NCBI RefSeq assembly: GCF_020097835.1
Contig: NZ_CP083666.1
Location: 2,666,001-2,730,000, forward strand
Direction: 5' to 3'
From: Haloprofundus halobius
Lineage (GTDB): Archaea; Halobacteriota; Halobacteria; Halobacteriales; Haloferacaceae
DNA length: 64,000 nucleotides
How positions within the stretch are numbered: position 1 is the first letter of the stretch; each line of letters begins with the position of its first letter. Position numbers and translations under genes: made by a program. Under the pieces are notes generated by a model, which searched no databases, was not told the DNA's origin, and worked only from the letters and a program-made list of their open reading frames with translations. This document shows, in pieces, positions 1 to 8,145 of this stretch.

Positions 1-207
1 CGCGGGTTCTACTACGACTACGAGACGGTGACGCCCGGGCCGACGGCGCGGGGCTTCGACGAACTGCTCGACGCGCTCGAATCGGCGCTCGACGGCGACG
101 ACGACTACGGGGCCGAGCGGCGCGCCGTCCGCGACCGGTTTTTCGACGACGACGAGGGCGGCTACGCGGACGCCGTCTACGAGGCGGTGAGACAACGACG
201 TGGTTGA
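1..207 (+). CDS. CDP-glycerol glycerophosphotransferase (TagF/TagB family), C-terminal fragment
   Basis: Only the last 68 codons are inside the window; the start is off the left edge. The visible tail opens with RGFYYDYETVTPGP, which matches the 'FYD.E..APGP' segment near the C-terminus of CDP-glycerol:poly(glycerophosphate) glycerophosphotransferases. It is followed by a helical tail with a conserved-looking RFF and acidic stretch. The family transfers glycerol-phosphate or ribitol-phosphate from CDP-polyol to a growing chain at the membrane. The next two genes on the same strand are a glycerophosphodiesterase and a nucleotidyltransferase-HAD fusion, which supports a polyol-phosphate polymer role. 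The substrate is inferred, not seen. Confidence 0.72.
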   Translation, partial: RGFYYDYETVTPGPTARGFDELLDALESALDGDDDYGAERRAVRDRFFDDDEGGYADAVYEAVRQRRG

Positions 208-376
208 CAGTCGACCGAAAGATACAGAACAGCGTGTGCGGGAGGGCGGATGTGAACCGGAACGATGGGCCGTGACGGGCGAAGCGCTCCGGAGAGATAT
301 AGTCAACTAGGAGAGGTATGTACGCGAACGGAGATAGTTTGATGTACGTGACGGTACAAGGTTCGAACACGAACGC

Positions 377-1327
377 ATGGCACAGCTAGCAGGGCAGGCA
401 ACGACGACCGAGACGGAGACGGACGTGTCGCTCATCGCCCACCGGGGGTTCGCGGGTGTCTACCCGGAGAACACGCGGGCGGCGTTCGGGCGCGCGGTCG
501 GCGTCGGGGACGCGACGCTGACGCCGCAAGCGGACGTCGTCGAACTCGACGTGATGCCGACGGCGACGGGTGAGGTCGTCGTCTTCCACGACACCGACCT
601 CGGCCGGCTAACGGACGCGCCGACGACGCTCGCCGACCGGAAAGTGTGGGAGACACCGTACGAGACGCTGCGTGGGTTCGAGGTGCTCGGAACCGGCGAG
701 TCGGTGCCGCTACTCTCGGAGATTCTCGACCTGATTCCGGCGAGCGTCGGCGTCAACGTCGAGTTCAAGAACCCCGGCGTCGACGACGTTCGGTACGGCC
801 CCCTCGACGCCGCCGACCTCGACGCCCGGCGCGAGGTCTGGGAGCCGTTCGTCGACCGCACGCTCTCGTCGCTGGCCGACTACCCCCACGAGATGCTGGT
901 CTCGTCGTTCCACGAGGGCGCGCTCGCCGCCGCTCGGGAGTTCGACGAGTCGGTGCCGCTCGCGTCGGTGTTCTGGGACGACATCGAGGCCGGACTTCGA
1001 ACCGCCCGACGCTACGACTGTGAAGTGGTACACGTGCCGTGGAACATGGTGCACGGCACCGAACTGTTCAACGCGGAGTATCTCGCGGGGCCGTTCGACC
1101 CGATAGACGTCGTCGAAATCGCCCACGAAGAGGGACGGCGCGTCAACGCCTGGACCGTCGAGAGTTGGTATCAGGCCGACCAACTCCGACAAGCGGGCGT
1201 CGACGGCCTCATCGCGGACTATCCGAACCTCCTCCACTACGGTTCGAAGCGACCGGAGGCGGCGGAACCGGTCGAACCGACCTCGGCGAAGGGGTCGCCG
1301 AACACTCCCGACGCGCCGTCTCGGTGA
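377..1327 (+). CDS. Glycerophosphodiester phosphodiesterase family protein
   Basis: A 316-residue GDPD-fold protein. The N-terminal HRGFAG...PENT motif (about residues 22-34), the metal-binding ELDVMPTATGEVVVFHD segment, the VEFKN strand and the C-terminal VDGLIADYPN are the family's TIM-barrel landmarks. It should hydrolyse glycerophosphodiesters to an alcohol and glycerol phosphate with a divalent metal. There is no signal peptide, so it is probably cytoplasmic. The last 25 residues are low-complexity (Pro/Glu/Ala/Ser) and lie outside the barrel. It sits between the TagF-like gene and the cytidylyltransferase-HAD gene, so it may recycle or trim glycerol-phosphate units. ATG start; the 169 bases upstream hold no other gene. 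Confidence 0.88.
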   Translation: MAQLAGQATTTETETDVSLIAHRGFAGVYPENTRAAFGRAVGVGDATLTPQADVVELDVMPTATGEVVVFHDTDLGRLTDAPTTLADRKVWETPYETLRGFEVLGTGESVPLLSEILDLIPASVGVNVEFKNPGVDDVRYGPLDAADLDARREVWEPFVDRTLSSLADYPHEMLVSSFHEGALAAAREFDESVPLASVFWDDIEAGLRTARRYDCEVVHVPWNMVHGTELFNAEYLAGPFDPIDVVEIAHEEGRRVNAWTVESWYQADQLRQAGVDGLIADYPNLLHYGSKRPEAAEPVEPTSAKGSPNTPDAPSR

Positions 1328-1432
1328 GTGTCGGCGAAACCGTAGGTCCGTCTCGGACTACTTACTCTCGAAACCCTCATTCCGTAATTCGGTAATCCTC
1401 ACTTATTGTCCCGGGCGTGGTACACATAGAGA

Positions 1433-2956
1433 ATGACATTTCCAGAAACGGCAGTCATTCTCGCTGCGGGCATCGGCTCTCGACTCCGACCGATAACGCT
1501 TCGCAAACCGAAATGTAGCGTCACCGTCGACGGAACGCCGATTCTCGAGTACCAACTGCGCGCGTACGCCGAGTCGGGCCTCGACGAAGTCGTCGTCGTC
1601 GCCGGCTACCTGAGCGAGAAGACGCGGGCGTTGGCAGAGGGTGTCGCCGCCGAGTACGACGCGTTCTCGGTCACCGTCGTCGAAAACGAGGTGTACGCCA
1701 ACACCGACAACATGTACTCGCTGTCGCTCGTCGAACCGCTTCTCGACGGCGAACCGTTCTTCCTGAGCAACGGCGACGTGGTGTTCGACCCCGAGGTGGT
1801 CGAGCAGTTGGCGGCCGCCGACGCCGACAGCGCCATCGCCTGCGACACCTCGCTGTTCTCCGAGGAGGCGATGAAGGTGACCGCTGACGACCGTGACTGC
1901 ATCTCCAGTATCTCGAAGGAGTACACCGACTCGGAGGCCCACGCCGTCTCCATCGACCTCTACCGGTTCTCCGGGGCGTTCTCGGCGGCGCTGTTCGACG
2001 AGATCGAGCGGAGCGTCGAACAGCACGGCGAGTACGGCGGGTGGACGGAACTCGCCATCGACCGCTTGCTGAAAAGCGGCCGCTTCGACGTCGAGCCGGT
2101 GGACATCGCGGGCGCGCGCTGGGTCGAAATCGACGACCTCGATGACCTCGCGGCGGCCGACCTCCGGTTCGCGTCGCTACGCCCGCTCGACGAGAAGCGG
2201 GCGGCGTTCTTCGACCTCGACGGGACGGTCTACCTCGGCGACGAACTCATCGGCGGCGCGGCCGAAATCGTCACCGAACTCCGGGAGGCCGGCGTCGACG
2301 TGTTCTTCCTCTCGAACAACTCCTCGCGGTGGAAACCGGGATACGTCGAGAAACTCCGGAATCTCGGCATCTCGGCGACGCCGGAGTCGGTCATCCTCTC
2401 GACGGACGGCGTCATCGCCTACCTCGAATCGGTCGGCACCGACGAGACGTACGTCGTCGGTACCGAGGCGATGCGCGACGCGCTTCGTGAACGGGGGTTC
2501 GCCGTCGAGTCCGACGACCCGACACACGTCGTCGTCGGCTTCGACACCGAACTCACCTACGAGAAAGTCCGCCGCGCGACGCTCGCCATCCACGACGGGG
2601 CCGAGTTCCTGCTCGCTCACCCGGACGCGGTCTGTCCGACCGACGAGGGGCCGATTCCCGACTGCGGCTCCATCGGCGCACTCGTCGAGACGGCCGTCGG
2701 TCGCCCCCCGGCGCACGTCTTCGGCAAACCCAACCCCGAGATGCTCCTGCCGACGATAGAAGAGTACGGCTACGAACCGGAGGACGTGGTCGTCGTCGGC
2801 GACCGACTCGAAACCGAACTCCGGATGGCCGACCGAATCGGCTGTGAGTCCGTCTGCGTGCTCACCGGCGACGCCGACCGCGCCGACGTCGAGGCCAGCG
2901 ATATCTCCCCGTCGTTGGTCGCCCCGTCGATAGCGACGCTCTCGGAGTTCCTCTGA
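1433..2956 (+). CDS. Nucleotidyltransferase (LicC-like) fused to HAD-IIA phosphatase
   Basis: A two-domain protein of 507 residues. Residues 1 to about 245 form a sugar/polyol-phosphate nucleotidyltransferase: AAGIGSRLRP...PK is the nucleotide loop, and NTDNMYSLSL and SNGDVVFDPE resemble LicC-type cytidylyltransferases. Residues 255-507 form a NagD-like HAD phosphatase, with nucleophile Asp261 and acid Asp263 in FFDLDGTVYLG, SNNSS (motif II), GKPNPEML (motif III) and VVGDRLETEL (motif IV). The fusion suggests one polypeptide that makes an activated polyol and dephosphorylates a related intermediate. Together with the TagF-like neighbour, CDP-glycerol or another CDP-polyol is the best guess. 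A TATA-like 'cacttattg' about 28 bases upstream fits leaderless transcription from this ATG. Confidence 0.85.
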   Translation: MTFPETAVILAAGIGSRLRPITLRKPKCSVTVDGTPILEYQLRAYAESGLDEVVVVAGYLSEKTRALAEGVAAEYDAFSVTVVENEVYANTDNMYSLSLVEPLLDGEPFFLSNGDVVFDPEVVEQLAAADADSAIACDTSLFSEEAMKVTADDRDCISSISKEYTDSEAHAVSIDLYRFSGAFSAALFDEIERSVEQHGEYGGWTELAIDRLLKSGRFDVEPVDIAGARWVEIDDLDDLAAADLRFASLRPLDEKRAAFFDLDGTVYLGDELIGGAAEIVTELREAGVDVFFLSNNSSRWKPGYVEKLRNLGISATPESVILSTDGVIAYLESVGTDETYVVGTEAMRDALRERGFAVESDDPTHVVVGFDTELTYEKVRRATLAIHDGAEFLLAHPDAVCPTDEGPIPDCGSIGALVETAVGRPPAHVFGKPNPEMLLPTIEEYGYEPEDVVVVGDRLETELRMADRIGCESVCVLTGDADRADVEASDISPSLVAPSIATLSEFL

Positions 2957-3069
2957 GGTCGAGGACGGAAAACCCGAACCGTTCGCCCGAGACCGGAGGT
3001 GGCGAACCGCCAAGCACGCGGTGAGAACCGGCGGGTGGAGTTACAACGCCGGTGCGCGAATACGGAGCT

Positions 3070-3645
3070 ATGTTCGGACTGTCGAGAAGTGAAACAGAGG
3101 TAGTCGTTTCGTGGCTGCTCGTCGCCTTGTTGGTCGTGGTCGGCGTCGCGGGACTCCTGCGCGGCGCAGACGCGACGGCGGTGTTCGCGTTCCTTTCGGC
3201 GGTACTGGCCGCCGCCCCGGCGATTCTCACCCGGGAGCGACGCGCGACGCTCCCGTGGCCCGTCGTCGGACTAGCCGCCCTCGCGGCGCTCGGGCAGCGG
3301 TTCACGCCGTACGATGTCGTGGCGACGTACGTCTGGGTCGTCTCCGTGACGCTCATTCTCGTCGTCGACCTGCAGGCGTTCACCGACGTCGAGATGTCCT
3401 CGCGGTTCTCGGCGGCGTTCGTCGCGACGACGACGATGGCCGTCGGGGCGGTGTGGACGGTGCTGCGATGGGTCTCCGACGCGTTCTTCGGCACGTCGTA
3501 CCTCGGCGGCGTCGACCCCGTGATGTGGGAACTCGTCGGCGCGACGGCCGTGGGGGTAGTCGTCGGCATCGCGTTCGAGTCCGGCTTACACGAAGTCATC
3601 GACGAAGGCGTCGAGCGTCGTCTCGACCGGGGTGAGCGCCGATGA
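3070..3645 (+). CDS. Multi-pass membrane protein, unknown function
   Basis: A 191-residue protein with about six hydrophobic segments, a short charged N-terminus (MFGLSRSETE) and a charged tail. I do not recognise the family with confidence. It overlaps the next gene by four bases (ATGA), so the two are translationally coupled and probably act together. The next gene is a YjdF/DUF2238-type membrane protein. I chose ATG 3070. An in-frame GTG at 3052 would add six residues and is less likely because those residues precede the natural N-terminus of the first membrane helix. Confidence 0.78.
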   Translation: MFGLSRSETEVVVSWLLVALLVVVGVAGLLRGADATAVFAFLSAVLAAAPAILTRERRATLPWPVVGLAALAALGQRFTPYDVVATYVWVVSVTLILVVDLQAFTDVEMSSRFSAAFVATTTMAVGAVWTVLRWVSDAFFGTSYLGGVDPVMWELVGATAVGVVVGIAFESGLHEVIDEGVERRLDRGERR

Positions 3646-4274
3646 GTCTACTCACCGACCGCCTCGGTATCCCGCCCGCCTACCAGCGTGGCACGGCTCG
3701 ACTGATGCAACTCGTCTTGGCGGGAATCGCCGGCTACGGCCTCGTCACCGGCCAGTTCGGACTCGTCGTCAACGGGACGCTGCCGCTTCTCATCACGCTC
3801 GTCCCGGGGGTGTTGCGCCGCGACTACGGACTCCCGATGAACGCCGGGTTGACGCTGTGGGTGACGGCGGCGGTGTTCCTGCACACACTCGGGATGGTCG
3901 GCCTCTACGACGCCTTCGGCTGGTACGACCAACTGACGCACGTGCTTTCGGGGAGTGTCATCGCCGGCTGTGGCTACGCGGTCACGCGGGCGCTGGAACT
4001 GCACTCCGACGACGTGGAGTTCCCCGAGGAGTTCGTCTACGTGTATATGTTCATCTTCGTGCTCGCGTTCGGCGTCCTCTGGGAGATAATGGAGTTCTCG
4101 ACGGAGGTGGCGGCGCGGGTGTTCGGCGGGCAGGCGTATCTGGCGATTCACGGCGTTCGAGACATCGCGCTGGATTTCACCTCGAACGGCGTCGGAGCGG
4201 TGCTCGTCGCGCTGCTCGTCCGCGAGGTCAGAACGCGGTTCCCGGCGGCGCTGGCGCGCGAAATGGACGAGTGA
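3642..4274 (+). CDS. YjdF/DUF2238-like membrane protein
   Basis: A 210-residue protein with six or so membrane spans. The motifs YDQLTHVLSGS and FGVLWEIMEF, followed by RDIALDFTSNGVGA, are the conserved polar positions (D, H, E, D, N) of the DUF2238/YjdF family, whose function is not established. The start ATG overlaps the stop of the upstream membrane-protein gene, giving a two-gene operon. It converges on the Orc1/Cdc6 gene with only six bases between the stops, so no separate terminator is visible. Confidence 0.8.
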   Translation: MSLLTDRLGIPPAYQRGTARLMQLVLAGIAGYGLVTGQFGLVVNGTLPLLITLVPGVLRRDYGLPMNAGLTLWVTAAVFLHTLGMVGLYDAFGWYDQLTHVLSGSVIAGCGYAVTRALELHSDDVEFPEEFVYVYMFIFVLAFGVLWEIMEFSTEVAARVFGGQAYLAIHGVRDIALDFTSNGVGAVLVALLVREVRTRFPAALAREMDE

Positions 4275-4280
4275 ACGCGA

Positions 4281-5408
4281 CTACTCCAACCGGTCCAACA
4301 CCGCGTCGGGGTCGTACGACAGCGTCAACGTCCGCGACCGACCGCGACCTTCGACGCTGGCGTAGTTCGCCTCGATGACGCCGAGTTGGTCGAGTTTGTT
4401 GATGATTTCGGAGTAGCGCGTGTAGCCCAGTCCCGTGTCGGCGTGGAACGCCTCGAACACCTCGCCCGCCCGCTCGCCGTTGTGGTCGGCGAGCACCTCG
4501 ACGAGTGCGCGTTCGGAGTCCGACAGCCCGCGCAGACTCCGCGAGAGGTGGACGTACTTCGACTTGTCGTAGGCCTGTTCGACGTCTTCGAGAGTAACCG
4601 TCCGTGAGGCGCGCATCTCGGCGTTCAGCCCCGCCCGGCGGAGCAGGTCGATACCGACGCGCAGGTCGCCGCTCTCGGCGGTGAGTTCGGCGACGCGGTC
4701 GAGTTCGGGCGCGCCGATGACGCCGTCGTGGAAGCCGAGGCGGGCGCGCTCGCGGAGGATGTCGACGATCTCGTCGATGTCGTAGACGGGGAAGTACACC
4801 TCCTCGGGCCGGAAGACGCTCTGGACGCGCGTGTCCAGTTCGTCCATGATGTCGAGCGAGAGGTCCGAGGAGATGATGATGACGCCGATACGCGCGCCGC
4901 TGTGCGCCTCGTGGGCGCGCAGCAACGAGTACAACGTGTCCGAGGCCTCGTTCTCGTAGAACAGGTAGTTCACGTCGTCGAGCGTGACGACGAGCACGTC
5001 GTCCTCCTCGACGAGTCGGTCGGTGATCTGGCCGAACAGTTTCTTGAAGGAGATTCCCGACGAGGGGGGTTCGTACTCGAAGATGCTCTCGAACAGCCGG
5101 GAGAAGACGGCGTAGCGCGTCGAGTCGACCTGGCAGTTGACCCGAACCGTCCGCACGTCGGTCTGGCCGCGGAGTTCGCCGAACAGTTTCTGGACGGCCG
5201 TCGTCTTCCCGGTGCCGGGCGGACCGCGAACCATGGTGTTGAGCGGGCGCGCACCGCGAACGGCGGGACGAAGCGCGTACTGCAGGCTCTGCAGTTGGCT
5301 CTCGCGGTGGTGGAACGTCTCTGGAACGTAGTCTATCTCGAAGACGTGTTCGTCTCTGAACACCGTCTCGTCCCACGAGAGCATCCCCCCGTCGGGGTCG
5401 TCAGCCAT
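4281..5408 (-). CDS. Orc1/Cdc6-family replication initiator with variant Walker B
   Basis: A 375-residue AAA+ protein with GPPGTGKT (Walker A, about residue 60), a Walker B-like VVTLDDVNYLF, a sensor-1 region IIISSDL and a C-terminal winged helix ending in LTLSYDPD. The family binds origin repeats and loads the MCM helicase. Here the usual Asp-Glu of Walker B is Asp-Asp, and an Asn follows. ATG 5408 is preferred over GTG 5420 because a TATA-like ggttaagtag lies about 28 bases upstream on the minus strand. Downstream lies the DUF2238 pair; upstream is the 3' end of a MutS-like gene. No repeated origin boxes were seen beside it, so it may be an accessory Orc paralogue. Confidence 0.9.
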   Translation of the reverse strand: MADDPDGGMLSWDETVFRDEHVFEIDYVPETFHHRESQLQSLQYALRPAVRGARPLNTMVRGPPGTGKTTAVQKLFGELRGQTDVRTVRVNCQVDSTRYAVFSRLFESIFEYEPPSSGISFKKLFGQITDRLVEEDDVLVVTLDDVNYLFYENEASDTLYSLLRAHEAHSGARIGVIIISSDLSLDIMDELDTRVQSVFRPEEVYFPVYDIDEIVDILRERARLGFHDGVIGAPELDRVAELTAESGDLRVGIDLLRRAGLNAEMRASRTVTLEDVEQAYDKSKYVHLSRSLRGLSDSERALVEVLADHNGERAGEVFEAFHADTGLGYTRYSEIINKLDQLGVIEANYASVEGRGRSRTLTLSYDPDAVLDRLE

Positions 5409-5536
5409 CACTTTCACCACGCTTCGGTGGCTACTTAACCGTTTGCCACCCCCGGAGTGGAAGTGAAACTGGTCGTCAGAAGCCCCAACGGAGGCATAAA
5501 ATACAGTTAAAACAATCAGAATGTTCGTCCGGTGAC

Positions 5537-7555
5537 TCAGAACTTCTCCAGCAGACGCGCGTAGAACCCGCGGCGCGACGCCGCCTCGTCGCCGCTGGCG
5601 TTCGCCCGCTCGGCGTCGTCCCGCGCTTCCCCCGCGAGCTTCTCGACGATGAGTTCGGGCGTCGAGCGCGCGAGGTGGCCCTTGACGGGCGAGCGGTTTA
5701 CCCGGAGTTCGCCCTCGACGAGGCCCACAGCCTCGATACCGTCGACGGCGACGGCGAAGTCGGCGGCCTCCCGTATCTCGTCGGCGAGGTGCGAGACGAA
5801 CACGCCCGTCGTCCCCTGCTCGTGTAGCGCTTCGAGGATACCGGCGATGATGCGGGCGCTCGCGCCGGGTTCGGTGATGCTCTCCAGTTCGTCGACGAGG
5901 ACGAGGCGCCCCGACGCACCGGTCGTTAGTGTCGCGAAGTCGCGAAGCGTGCTCTCGAACGCCCCCGCATCGAGCGTTCCCTGGCTCTTCGCGTAGTAGT
6001 GCAGTTCGGAGACGCGTTCGAGGCGGGCGCGCTCGGCCGGGACGGGCAGTCCCATCTGCCCGAGGATGACGACGACGGCGACCAGGTCGAGCGTCGAGGT
6101 CTTCCCGCCGCTGTTGACCCCCGAGAGCAGCGTCACGCCGGAGACGCCGTAGTCGACGGGGTCGACGTCGGCGAACGAAACGTCCAGAAGCGGCGACCGG
6201 CCGCCCTCGAACTCGAATCCAGAGCCAGAAAACTCGGGGAGCACGCAGTCGAAGTCGCGGGCGAAGCGGGCGACGGCGAGTTCCACGTCGAGTTCGAGCG
6301 CGTCGGCGACGAGCGTCTCGACGGGTTCTCTGAGCGCCGCGAGGTCGTCGGCGAGGTCGGCTTTCAGCGTCGCCGCGCGCCGGTCGCGACCCGCTTTCAG
6401 TTCGGTTCGCAGCCGCGAGACCGCCTCCTCGTTGTGGCCGACCGGGAAGGTGGGGTCGCCGCCGAAGACGCGCTCGGCGAGGTCGTACTCGCCCTCTTCC
6501 AGCGAGAGCGCGTCAGAGAGGTGGTCTCGGGCCGTTTCGACGGCGGTGTCGTACTCGTCGGCGAGTTCGCGCGAGAGGAGGCTGTCGACGCGCGCGCCCT
6601 GTTCGACCAACGAGAGGAAGTCCTGGCCTTGTATCGTCACGTCCTGCTCGCTGATAGCCGTCCGGAGATGGTCGTTAGCTGCGGACTCCGCGGTCGAGAC
6701 CGCGGCGTCGAGGTCGGAAACGGCGGCGGTGAGTCGGTCGAGTTCCTGGTCGCCGACGAGTTCGCCGTTCTCGTCGACGCGCGCGAGGGCGTCACGGAGT
6801 CGTTCGGGCGAACACGCCGGGTCGATGTCGGCGGCCTCGTGGACGGAAACGGCCGCCAGCAGTCGCTCGCGGTTTTCGGCAAAGAAGGCGAGGAGGCGTT
6901 CGGGGACGATTTCCTCGGGATGTTCGGGGGCGTCCGGGCGGACGCGCACGTCGCCGTCGACGTCGACGCCCGCGAACGCCTCGTCGAGGGCGACGACCGT
7001 CGAGTACGACCGCGCGAGTTCGGCGAGGCCGTGGGCGTCCTCGACGATTTCGATCGACAGTTCCGGGAACGCGGCTTTCGCCTCGGCGTAGCGCTCGGCG
7101 TCGACCGTCGCGAGACAGCGTTCGCGGACGCGGAGGTTCGGCGGCGCGCGCAACGCCTCCACGTCGGCGAGCGCGTCGAGGACCGCGGGGTCGGGCGTCC
7201 GGTCGAGCGCCGACTCGACGAACGTTCGGACCTCCTCGATTCGCGACTCCGAGGCGGTGGGAAACAACGTTTCGAGCCGTTTCTCGGCGTACTCCGTGAC
7301 CGCGCGCGCTTGGAGCAAGCCGAGCACGTCGCGGTAGAGTTCGCGGGCGCGGTCGGTCGCGAGGAAGTCGCCGTCGTCGCCGTGCTCGGCCTGAATCGCC
7401 GCACGGGCGATGGCCGCCGCGCGACCCTCCGTGATACCCGGGGCGCGCGAGAGCGCCGCCACGTCACCGTCTCTGAGCGCCGCCTCGGCGTCGTCGAGTT
7501 CGGCGAGTGAGGCGGCGGTCTTCTCACCGACTCCCGGGATGGCCTCGAACTCCAT
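5537..7555 (-). CDS. MutS-like ATPase with N-terminal helix-hairpin-helix
   Basis: A 672-residue protein. Residues 1-55 contain two HhH-type turns (IPGVGEKTAASL and APGITEGRAAAI), which bind DNA non-specifically. The middle is helical, as in the MutS core and clamp. The C-terminal third is the MutS ABC-type ATPase: SGVNSGGKTST (Walker A), LVDELESITEPG (Walker B and signature region) and FVSHLADEI (His switch). There is no mismatch-recognition domain I, so it belongs with the archaeal MutS5/MutS2-like proteins rather than canonical MutS. There is also no C-terminal Smr nuclease. It may act in recombination or structured-DNA processing. Its 3' end faces the promoter region of the downstream orc gene. 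Confidence 0.88.
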   Translation of the reverse strand: MEFEAIPGVGEKTAASLAELDDAEAALRDGDVAALSRAPGITEGRAAAIARAAIQAEHGDDGDFLATDRARELYRDVLGLLQARAVTEYAEKRLETLFPTASESRIEEVRTFVESALDRTPDPAVLDALADVEALRAPPNLRVRERCLATVDAERYAEAKAAFPELSIEIVEDAHGLAELARSYSTVVALDEAFAGVDVDGDVRVRPDAPEHPEEIVPERLLAFFAENRERLLAAVSVHEAADIDPACSPERLRDALARVDENGELVGDQELDRLTAAVSDLDAAVSTAESAANDHLRTAISEQDVTIQGQDFLSLVEQGARVDSLLSRELADEYDTAVETARDHLSDALSLEEGEYDLAERVFGGDPTFPVGHNEEAVSRLRTELKAGRDRRAATLKADLADDLAALREPVETLVADALELDVELAVARFARDFDCVLPEFSGSGFEFEGGRSPLLDVSFADVDPVDYGVSGVTLLSGVNSGGKTSTLDLVAVVVILGQMGLPVPAERARLERVSELHYYAKSQGTLDAGAFESTLRDFATLTTGASGRLVLVDELESITEPGASARIIAGILEALHEQGTTGVFVSHLADEIREAADFAVAVDGIEAVGLVEGELRVNRSPVKGHLARSTPELIVEKLAGEARDDAERANASGDEAASRRGFYARLLEKF

Positions 7556-7636
7556 TCGCCCGCGATTACCGCGGCGGGTGATAAAAACGTTCGCGGAGCG
7601 ACGCGAGTCGACGTGGACGCCGAGGAGTCCCGTGAG

Positions 7637-7981
7637 TCACTCCTCGTCGAAGTCGGCGTCCTCGAAGTTCTCCGCTGCGAGTTCGTCGACGAGATCCTCG
7701 ACGTCCTCCCTCGTCTCCTCGTCGATGTCGTCGATGGCGCCGACGCCGTGGCCGCCGCTCTTCGCGGTCTGCAACGCGCGCTTGTTCAGGTTGCCGTCGG
7801 GGTCGACGACCGGCAGTTTGAGGTCGGTGAACTTCTCCGGCGGGAAGCCCGACGCCGAGAGCAGGAAGTGGTCGGCTATCTCCGAGAGGTCGTCGGTGTC
7901 GAAGTCCTCTTTCTGCGGGGCGTCCCACTCCGCTTCGGTCGTGCCCGAGAAGTCGGGTTCGTGCAGTTCGTAGTCGGTCAT
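7637..7981 (-). CDS. Small acidic protein, unknown function, phage-like motif
   Basis: A 114-residue, highly acidic protein with no membrane segment. I do not recognise the family. The central part (LPVVDPDGNLNKRALQTA, then a helical acidic tail ending ENFEDADFDEE) resembles a short helix-turn element found in phage prohead-protease and capsid-associated proteins ('LPV.D.dG.ln...l..A'). It could be a domesticated remnant or a convergent fold. It lies 81 bases upstream of the MutS-like gene on the same strand and could share its transcript. ATG 7981 is preferred; the upstream in-frame stretch is basic and unlike a haloarchaeal protein. Confidence 0.72.
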   Translation of the reverse strand: MTDYELHEPDFSGTTEAEWDAPQKEDFDTDDLSEIADHFLLSASGFPPEKFTDLKLPVVDPDGNLNKRALQTAKSGGHGVGAIDDIDEETREDVEDLVDELAAENFEDADFDEE

Positions 7982-8145
7982 CGTTCTCACGGTGTGTTCC
8001 ACGCCGAGCGTCGTCAGCGTTGGGCCTGAACTGTCGGGCGTCGAAAGCCATCGAAGGCCGTACGAGTGGTCGGGTTGGGCGAAGCGAACCGACTCGACGT
8101 GCCGGTGACAACGCGCTTTTGACCGCAGGCCGTCAACGACGGCGC

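Noticed and set aside
5409-5536. Replication origin beside the orc gene
   Set aside because: An AT-rich patch (ataaaatacagttaaaacaa) is present, but no repeated origin-box motif. A promoter for orc explains it.
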